This document shows positions 21,997 through 28,263 of a stretch of DNA of 28,263 nucleotides, piece after piece; the first letter of the stretch is position 1, and the number at the start of each line of letters is the position of its first letter. Made by a program: the position numbers and the translations under genes. The notes below the pieces were generated by a model, which searched no databases, was not told the DNA's origin, and saw only the letters and a program-made list of their open reading frames with translations. Source of the stretch: Irineochytrium annulatum (Eukaryota > Chytridiomycota > Chytridiomycetes > Chytridiales > Chytridiaceae); assembly GCA_027600665.1 (NCBI GenBank), contig JADGJL010000261.1, positions 1 to 28,263 on the forward strand, in the 5' to 3' direction.

Positions 21997-22859
21997 TTAC
22001 AGGGTTCCGCTAATGATGTCACTGTCACCGGCGTCGACGATCGACAGGCAGCCCACCCTGAAGTACTTTCCGCAGGCGGTGCCGAGGTCGATGTTGTCTA
22101 GACAAAGCAGTGCAAGATTCGATTAATGTTATGCCCGGAGACAAGGATGAGTAATTAACGGAATACTCACTGCCCGAGTAGTGGTGGACACCAGTCTTCG
22201 AAAGCATGGCGTAGTACTCGAGCTCCGATTTGCGGAGCGGCGGGCAGTTGCCGGAGATGATGATGAGCTTGGCTGAGAAACATAAATTGATAAGCAACAG
22301 CATATAGCAACTTAAGCGTTAAAATTACATACCCTTGCCCTGACGGATCGTCTTCAGCGTCGACTTGTAACCCAGAGTGTACTTGCCACTCTTCATGACA
22401 AGGGCCAAACGAGCGTTGATGCTCTCTGCAAGACGACAAGAAAAACAAACAAGTAAGGTCAGAATGCCGAGCTTCTCAGAAATGAACACGCTACTGCGTG
22501 CCATCTCTCCACCAGCATTCAACCGACAGGATTAAGGCAAAGGGGCCGTGAACCCCTTCCGAGCCCCACCCGCGCGTGACATCTCCCAAACCCGAACGGC
22601 GCCGCCCATCGCGGCGCTGAATTATCAGTTCCAGCGATAAGTTCCGGGTCAAGGCTCACGACACGGCGGAAGGCTCGTCCAATTAAGGCGGATTCGCGGC
22701 TCCCTCGCTCGCTCCGTGGGAATCCAACCGATAGAGATCCGGGCACGCACGGCGCGGATTCGCCGACTGCTAACCTCCGGTGTTCTTCTTAGCCTTCTTT
22801 CCGCCGACGGCGGGGGCGGCGGCAGCAGCAGCAGCGGCGGTGTTCTGGGTCGGCGCCAT
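21997..22859 (-). CDS. RPL30: 60S ribosomal protein L30 (eL30)
   Basis: Exons 22859-22775, 22425-22333, 22272-22171, 22097-21997 (126 aa). After an Ala-rich N-terminus and [10 protein letters not shown] the protein is canonical eL30: [80 protein letters not shown], ending [12 protein letters not shown]. eL30 binds kink-turn RNA in the large subunit. In yeast it also binds its own pre-mRNA near the first 5' splice site to block splicing. Here the first intron is 349 bases, against 60, 73 and 235 or fewer in neighbouring ribosomal introns, and contains strong hairpins. All introns are phase 1. The Ala run makes it slightly longer than typical (about 105-115 aa). Confidence 0.97.
22426..22774 (-). 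other. long structured first intron of RPL30
   Basis: GC-rich 349-base intron. Two perfect hairpins are visible: 7-bp stem 22599-22605 / 22611-22617 with a 5-base loop, and 6-bp stem 22540-22545 / 22553-22558 with a 7-base loop. The block GCGAATCCGC-like sequence occurs twice near the 5' end. An open frame crosses part of it but shows no protein family. No convincing C/D or H/ACA boxes were found. Confidence 0.6.
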
Positions 22860-23970
22860 TGCTGATTGAGGTGAGAGGAAGAAGACTTTACGCTCGTCAA
22901 ACACTGGCTTCCACCAATTTCTGCGCCACACCCCCCTGTGTTCCCCCAAGGCATTGATACTGCAGATCTTTATTGAGAAACGTCTTAATCATTTATGGTT
23001 GATACGTACGACAGAAGCATTCGCCTCTTTGTATTCTGCACGCTGCTTTCTTTGCGACGAGAACTCGGTCGCTTTGCATCTAAATACGGTGAAGACAGCA
23101 CGTTGTCAACATTGAAATCTTGTTATTGCGTACAAGGGCCGGCCCCTGTTGTTGGTGTACCAAAGTGCGGTTATCGCGTCGACGTCAAAGCATCAATCCC
23201 TTCGTCCTATCCGTTGTCGTTGCGAGCCAACAAACTGAACGTGGTAGCTTTCGCCTTGCAAGTCCGCGGCTCAAAGGCGCGCTGAAGTTCTTAACAACAT
23301 GTCAGCGTCTCAGCGTATTTAAGCTGACTTAATTGGAAGCAATGGCGCTATTAACTCCCTTTAAATACCAACACTTCGACCTTCCAAAAGGATGCCAAAG
23401 GCTTGTAGTCTGAGGAAGTCAGAGCCGGAGCATCATTCGTCGAAGGTAATCGCTGAAAGAGGATGGAAGTATATATAGCAGCGGTTTCTTGGTATTCTGC
23501 TTCTTAGGTGCTTGCTTGTTTCCAGCACGGTAAGGCCACGACCCGCTATGGCGTCTATCAGCACACTTCAGGTCACAATGCGGCCAGCTCGCGAGAGGAC
23601 CGTCTTCTGCTCTCTCGTGCGGTGAGGGCTTGCCACCATCCATCGCGGTTGATGTCATTTTGCACCTCAATGGCAGTGGCGGCCATGAAGGTCGTTTAGT
23701 TATCCTGCGCACAAACGCATCAGCGACTGGCAGGGGCACTTGTGCGACGTGCGAGTGGAAATGAAAGTCGAACCCCGAACCTGCCGCTGTTACTTTTGCC
23801 TGAAGCGCGTCGTGGCGCCTCACCGACTTCGACTCGCACAGACCACAGGCTAAGCTGCTCAACGACGGCCTCTGTCCTCAGGCTCGCGCACCCCCGTGGG
23901 AATTACACCCAGCGCCTGATCGCATCCCCCCATAATAACGGAATCAAAATCGCCTGGACATCAAACGCCA
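22860..23970. other. divergent promoter region RPL30 / TRP-like gene
   Basis: The 1.1-kb region between two divergent start codons must contain both promoters and leaders. Small frames at 22995-23285 (+) and 23419-23862 (-) have no recognisable domain, and I do not call them genes. No tRNA or repeat is seen. Confidence 0.5.
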
Positions 23971-26900
23971 ATGCCCAGACCTACATCTCGGGGCACCGTC
24001 CCTCGACTCTTCTCTATCCTGATTCTCGGCCTGTTGACGCTGTGTCGGGTGGATGCGCTGACGGTCTCAACTTCGACGGTTGAGAACTGCGGGGGCGGAA
24101 ACAGCCATCTGAATGTCCTGAGCGCCATCGTGCAGTACGAGGCCTCCCCAACAGGCGGAATACTTGTCATCGGCGCGAATGTGACAAGCGATGTGAATAT
24201 TAATTCTGGGAGTGGTAAGTTGTCGTTGCGGGCGAGCGGAAGCTACGAAACCTCGAAACCGAAGTAGCTTGGGACGCGGATGATAGCAGAAAGGCCGACG
24301 TGTTGGCTCGTCACCCATCTAACCTCAAAACCTCGCAACAGCCCAAGTCTCCGCCCTTATCCTCGGCCACCAGTTTAACCTCGAGAACGATAAGTTCTGC
24401 TCCCTGGCCTCTTGCCCCATCGAGCCCTTCTCCAAGTTCTTGGTCCATAAAAATATTTCGGTCTCCCAAGTCCCGCCGCCTGGGATCGAGGTTCAGGTCC
24501 GGATCGTCGTGACGAACGACAATGTGCTGTTGGGTTGCTTCAATATCCATTTCGACTTCGTAAGCACCCCGTACGAGACAAGCATCACGGCCGTCAGTGT
24601 TGGGTTGGTGGTGCTGAGCGCTGTTCTGGGGGGTTTAAGCATTCTCATCGGTGAGTTCTAATGGCGTAGAAGCTCAGAAAGCTTACTAACCGCATACACT
24701 ACTCTGGTACAAAGGCCTCGCTCAAGCGTTCAGTGAAACGGCGGTCACGGGCACTGGACAGGTCGCTGGTCAGGCCGGCAAGGGGCTCGCTGGCCCAAGC
24801 GAAGGCGGCGGCGGTCACGTTGGTGCCCGCCCTCACAGCCATCATCCCGGCGGCCACAACGCCGGCCAAGGGGCCACCCACGGCTCACCGGGCCAAGGTG
24901 GCTCCGGGGTGCAGGGTGGCTCCGGTGGCCAAGGCGCGGTCCACGGTTCGGGTGGCCATGCCGCGGGCCAAGGCGCCACACACGGGCCCTCCAACGCTCA
25001 AACGGGCTCCTCCGCGCACGCCAACCCGAACGTAAACTCGGGGTCTGACGCGCACTCCGTCGGCGCCAACAACGGCCACACGGGGGCTGGTCAAACCGGA
25101 CACGGCGGTGGAAGCGCCGGCAACGCGCACACGGGGACAGGCGGGCAGACGAATCCCGGAGTGAACTCGCACACGGGCGGCGCGGGGCATTCGACCGGTG
25201 GGGCGGGGAACACGCACACGGGTACCGGTGGAGCTACTCATGGAGGGCAGTCCGCGTATGGACCCGGTGGGGCGTCCGGGCCTGCGGGGCCGACGGCTTA
25301 CGGTCCAGGGGGCGCTGCTGGGCCCGCTGGACCGACGGCTTATGGTCCTGGCGGTGCCGCGGCGCCCGGGGGACCGACGGCGTATGGTCCGGGCGGTGGT
25401 CTTGGCGGCGGCGGTGGTGTTCCTGGTGCCGGCGGTGCGACCGGAGTAGGCCACGCTGCCGGCGCGACGTCCTCTGGCCAGTCCGTTGGGTCGAACTACA
25501 TGTCGAGCCCCTGGTTCTTCGATGTCCTGCATTACTTCCAGTTCATCACTCTCTCGGGCCAGCTGCAGATGGACTACCCCTCCGTGTTCGCGACGTTCAC
25601 GCGCCTGTTCCACTTCTCTAACGGCGGCGTGCGCGTCGGTTTTGTCGACGGCGCCTGTAAGGCCTGGACTGGAGTCTCGAGCGATTTCTCTGCCGCGTCC
25701 GGCGGCGTGGGGACGACCGGGAACTTCTCGACGATGAGTTTGATAGGGCTATCAGACGTGTCGCTTGGGACGTTGGTGGACGGGGAGGATGTCGGGTTGT
25801 CAAGCTTCATCATCCAAAGCGGAATGCAACCTGCCAACTTCTTCCCCTCAACGCTGATAATGATGTCAGTAATGGTGGTGGTTATGTTTATCGGCAGCGT
25901 GGTTGCGGCATTTGGTATGCAGGTGTATGGAGACGCGAAGGGATGGTGGAAGAAGAGACAGGGAGGTGAGGAGGAGGAGGGTGAGCTGAAGGCTGCTGGT
26001 GGGGATCGGTATAAGAGGAGGGAGGAGAAGATTAAAGGCCAGAAGAGGGCAGTGATGGTTCGATTCTGCGAAGGTTTGTTATTTTCTTCGTTTATATGGT
26101 CTTAATAACTTTGTTGTTTTTTTTCTTGATTAGCCAACCTACTCCGTGCTTGGATGATCTCGCAATACCCTCTTACGGCGTCTGCGGCCTACTGGATGTC
26201 GCACTACGCAATCCCGAACCCCAAACTCGCGCCCATCTCCATCACCATTGCGGCAGTGTTCGTCCTCGTCGTCTTCTCCATCGGTGTCCCGGCCACAATT
26301 CTCACTACCATCCTCCGTGTCCGCCCACGCGACCAACTCTTCATTGACAAACGCTGGATGGAGACCGTCGGCCCGCTCTACGAGCAGCTCCGTCAGGACC
26401 GCATTTGGTTCGCCTGCGTGGGCCCAATCTACTACGGTCTCCAGGGCCTCATCGTCGGCGGCTTCCCCAAGAACTCACCCAGAGTTCTCGTTGAAACTAT
26501 GGGCACTAAGCAGTGGATCATGGAACTCGTCCAGCCGCTCTGCCTCTGCGTCGTCGAGATCGCCTTCATGGTCTGCCTCTTCCGCGCCGACCCCTACTCC
26601 GACCGGTTCTCGGGCCGTATCCAGTGGGCCGTCTCCATTTGCCGTCTCCTCGTCCTCCTCTGCGTCGCCTCCTTTGCGGCGCCCGAGTACAAGGCCCCAA
26701 TCGGCGATAACCCCACCTCCGCCCAGCTCCGGGCTAACTACTCTGGCGACAGCGTCTGGCAGTTCAAGGACATCATGGGCTACATCGCCGCCCTCGTCCA
26801 CGTCCTCCTCATGGTCTCGCTCCTCGTCCTCGTCCTCCGCCGCGTCTACCTCTGGCTCCAGGCCTTCATCCAAGCCCGCCGCGCGGCCTCTAAGGCGTCG

Positions 26901-27398
26901 TCGTCATCGGACGGTACCGAGGCCCGCCTTAACCGCCAGAACTGGGACAACGAGACCATGGTCGGTTCCGCGGCCACGCTCGACCGTAAGGGCGACTTTG
27001 AGGAGGAACAGCCGGCTATGCCGGCGCTCGACGGTTACTACGCCCACAAGGAGAGCGAGGCGTACCGGTATGTGGACGGGAGTCACCAACAGCCGCCGCC
27101 GATGCAGCAGCAAGAGACTTTCTACACCCCCCCTGATCATGACCAGTACACGCACCAGACGCCACAGCAGTACCACCAGCAGGCGCAGGCGCAGTACGCC
27201 CAGCAGCACCAGCAGCAGGGTTATCATCCGCAACAAGGGGAGTTCTACGACCCGAACCAGTACGGCGCTGAGCAGCCGCACGCGAGCGCGGCGGGCGGTG
27301 GGGGGTTTGATCAGGGGATGCAGCAGGCTTACTACCCGGCGCATCAGCCGTATTACGAGCAAGGGTACAATGGGTATCAGGGCGAGCCGAGGTATTAA
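23971..27398 (+). CDS. TRP-like / flavin-carrier (FLC) family membrane protein
   Basis: Exons 23971-24214, 24342-24650, 24715-26073, 26134-27398 (1058 aa); all three introns are phase 1 (127, 64, 60 bases). Signal peptide LFSILILGLLTLCRVDA; a luminal ML-like TRP N-terminal domain (about residues 30-155, with ENCGGGN, LENDKFCSLASCPIEPF); a first membrane segment ITAVSVGLVVLSAVLGGLSI; a Gly-rich insert (about 198-446); then the TRP core starting WFFDVLHYFQFITLSGQLQM. Further membrane segments include LIMMSVMVVVMFIGSVVAAF, ISITIAAVFVLVVFSIGVPA, IYYGLQGLIVGGF, PLCLCVVEIAFMVCLF and LVHVLLMVSLLVLVL. The cytosolic tail is Gln/Tyr/Pro-rich. Fungal relatives act in ER or vacuolar calcium and flavin handling and cell-wall integrity. 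The long insert after the first segment and the tail are unusual in size. Confidence 0.92.
24753..25497 (+). repeat. Gly/His/Thr-rich low-complexity insert in the TRP-like protein
   Basis: About 250 codons dominated by Gly, with Ala, His, Thr, Ser, Asn and Gln. It is made of loose repeats such as GGQGAVHGSGGHAAGQGATH and NAHTGTGG. The reading frame stays open and flanks join conserved domains, so it is coded protein, not an intron. Confidence 0.85.
25251..25400 (+). repeat. 42-base coding tandem repeat, 3.6 copies
   Basis: Units 25251-25292, 25293-25334 and 25335-25376 plus a partial unit to about 25400 encode TAYGPGGAAGPAGP and close variants. Third-position differences between units show the repeat is maintained at protein level or is not very recent. 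Confidence 0.85.
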
Positions 27399-28263
27399 AC
27401 GGGCGGCGCCTTTTCTCGATCACTTAGATGTCAAGTTTATGGACTAGTTTTTTTGTTCGCTCTTGAAGTTGTTGTCGCACTAGTTTAGTTTTCCCGGACT
27501 TCTTCATTCTCGTTTCTCTTGCATCTCTCAGTCTCTATAATCTCGTTTCTGCTACATTTTTTGAGCAAGTTGATGCTCTTCTTATGAGTTTTCATGTAGA
27601 GCCTCAATTTATTTTTATTATTATATTGCTTTGTGACATTTCCAATGAATATCAACCTCGAATCGACCTCCACTTTCCCAGGCACGTGAATGGCGATCCA
27701 AAGAACGTAGCTGTTACGACCACGTGCAGATATACGCTTGCGGCATGTATTCTGATGGCCTCCGAGTCCACGTCGCTGTAAATGAAATTTTGCGAAAATA
27801 ATGCAGTTACTCGCTTTAAACCGACGCACGCAAAGGTCTCGACACATAAGTTAAGGGATGCCGATTGCAGGTAGATGTGCCAGCGCCAGGCCACCGATCC
27901 TGGCTGGATGCGACGATACGAGAAATACACGAATCCCAAGGTCTAGTAAGTTTAAAAGACATGTCTATTCTTATGATGTCCTTGGCAAAATTAAGAGCAT
28001 CAATGTTTGTTGTCTTCAAATAAATTGGACGTCAAAAGTGGCAACGAATTCTGACATAAATACTCTCGCTTCGAGAGATTGTGTAGTGGCTTAATATTGG
28101 CATGTGTTCAAGAGCAGAAAACTGCGTTGTATTCTTGAAGGTTGAGAAGCAAAAACTGATTTATTAATCATCGAGAATAAGCGATACGCAAAGGTCAAGG
28201 AGGAAACGATTACACGAAGAATTGCGAAGGAGAAAAGGGCAAGTCGAAACACGATCGTAAGCC
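27399..28263. other. 3' region of TRP-like gene and AT-rich spacer
   Basis: It contains the 3' untranslated region of the TRP-like gene and then AT-rich sequence to the window end. Open frames on both strands (for example 27485-27847, minus) lack recognisable domains and have spacer-like composition. No gene is called. Confidence 0.5.

Noticed and set aside
22519..22746. 75-codon minus-strand frame in RPL30 intron 1
   Set aside because: No family feature; it lies wholly inside an intron bounded by good splice sites that join canonical eL30 sequence.
23750..23790. T-arm-like sequence on the minus strand (GGGTTCGAC)
   Set aside because: No acceptor stem or anticodon arm can be formed around it, so it is not a tRNA.
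23419..23862. 147-codon minus-strand frame in the RPL30/TRP-like promoter region
   Set aside because: No recognisable domain, no supporting splice pattern, and it sits in a divergent promoter region.
26248..27447. 399-codon Ser/Arg-rich plus-strand frame
   Set aside because: It overlaps the last TRP-like exon in another frame; composition follows from the GC-rich codons of the real gene.

Overview
The window looks like nuclear DNA of a fungus. Nearly every gene is split by short spliceosomal introns (about 50-150 bases, GT...AG, with CTAAC/CTGAC-type branch sites). The gene set is eukaryotic: ribosomal proteins uL3 and eL30, EMC6, a CLASP microtubule protein, a FAM72 protein, an F-box-like protein, a DOMON/cytochrome b561 protein and a fungal TRP/flavin-carrier-like membrane protein. 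Coding exons are GC-rich and the spacers more AT-rich. A chytrid or a basidiomycete would both fit; the sequence alone does not settle this. I saw no rRNA, tRNA, transposon or CRISPR array.

Layout. 1-1701 (+): RPL3, whose start codon lies left of the window; two tiny exons (8 and 4 nt) encode its invariant N-terminus. 2391-3567 (-): FAM72 homologue with a long low-complexity N-terminus. 3770-4285 (-): unassigned, possibly broken reading frame. 4635-8556 (-): head-to-tail array of two intact and one decayed member of a fungal family that I match to DUF7918; a third intact member is at 20153-21346 (-). 9129-11024 (-): two adjacent paralogues for secreted six-cysteine, probably GPI-anchored proteins. 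11209-12712 (+): F-box/LRR-like protein, divergent from the preceding gene. 13084-13521 (-): EMC6. 13739-17662 (-): CLASP. 18210-19589 (-): DOMON + cytochrome b561 membrane oxidoreductase. 21997-22859 (-): RPL30, with a long hairpin-rich first intron. 23971-27398 (+): TRP-like membrane protein with a roughly 250-residue Gly-rich insert and a Gln/Tyr-rich tail.

How the genes relate. Most are unconnected housekeeping genes. The accessory content is the DUF7918-like family, two of whose members end in paired SUMO-interaction-like motifs next to basic patches, and the secreted cysteine-rich pair, which shares cysteine spacing and an intron position. Exon joins were worked out by hand from splice signals, reading frame and family conservation; no transcript data were available.
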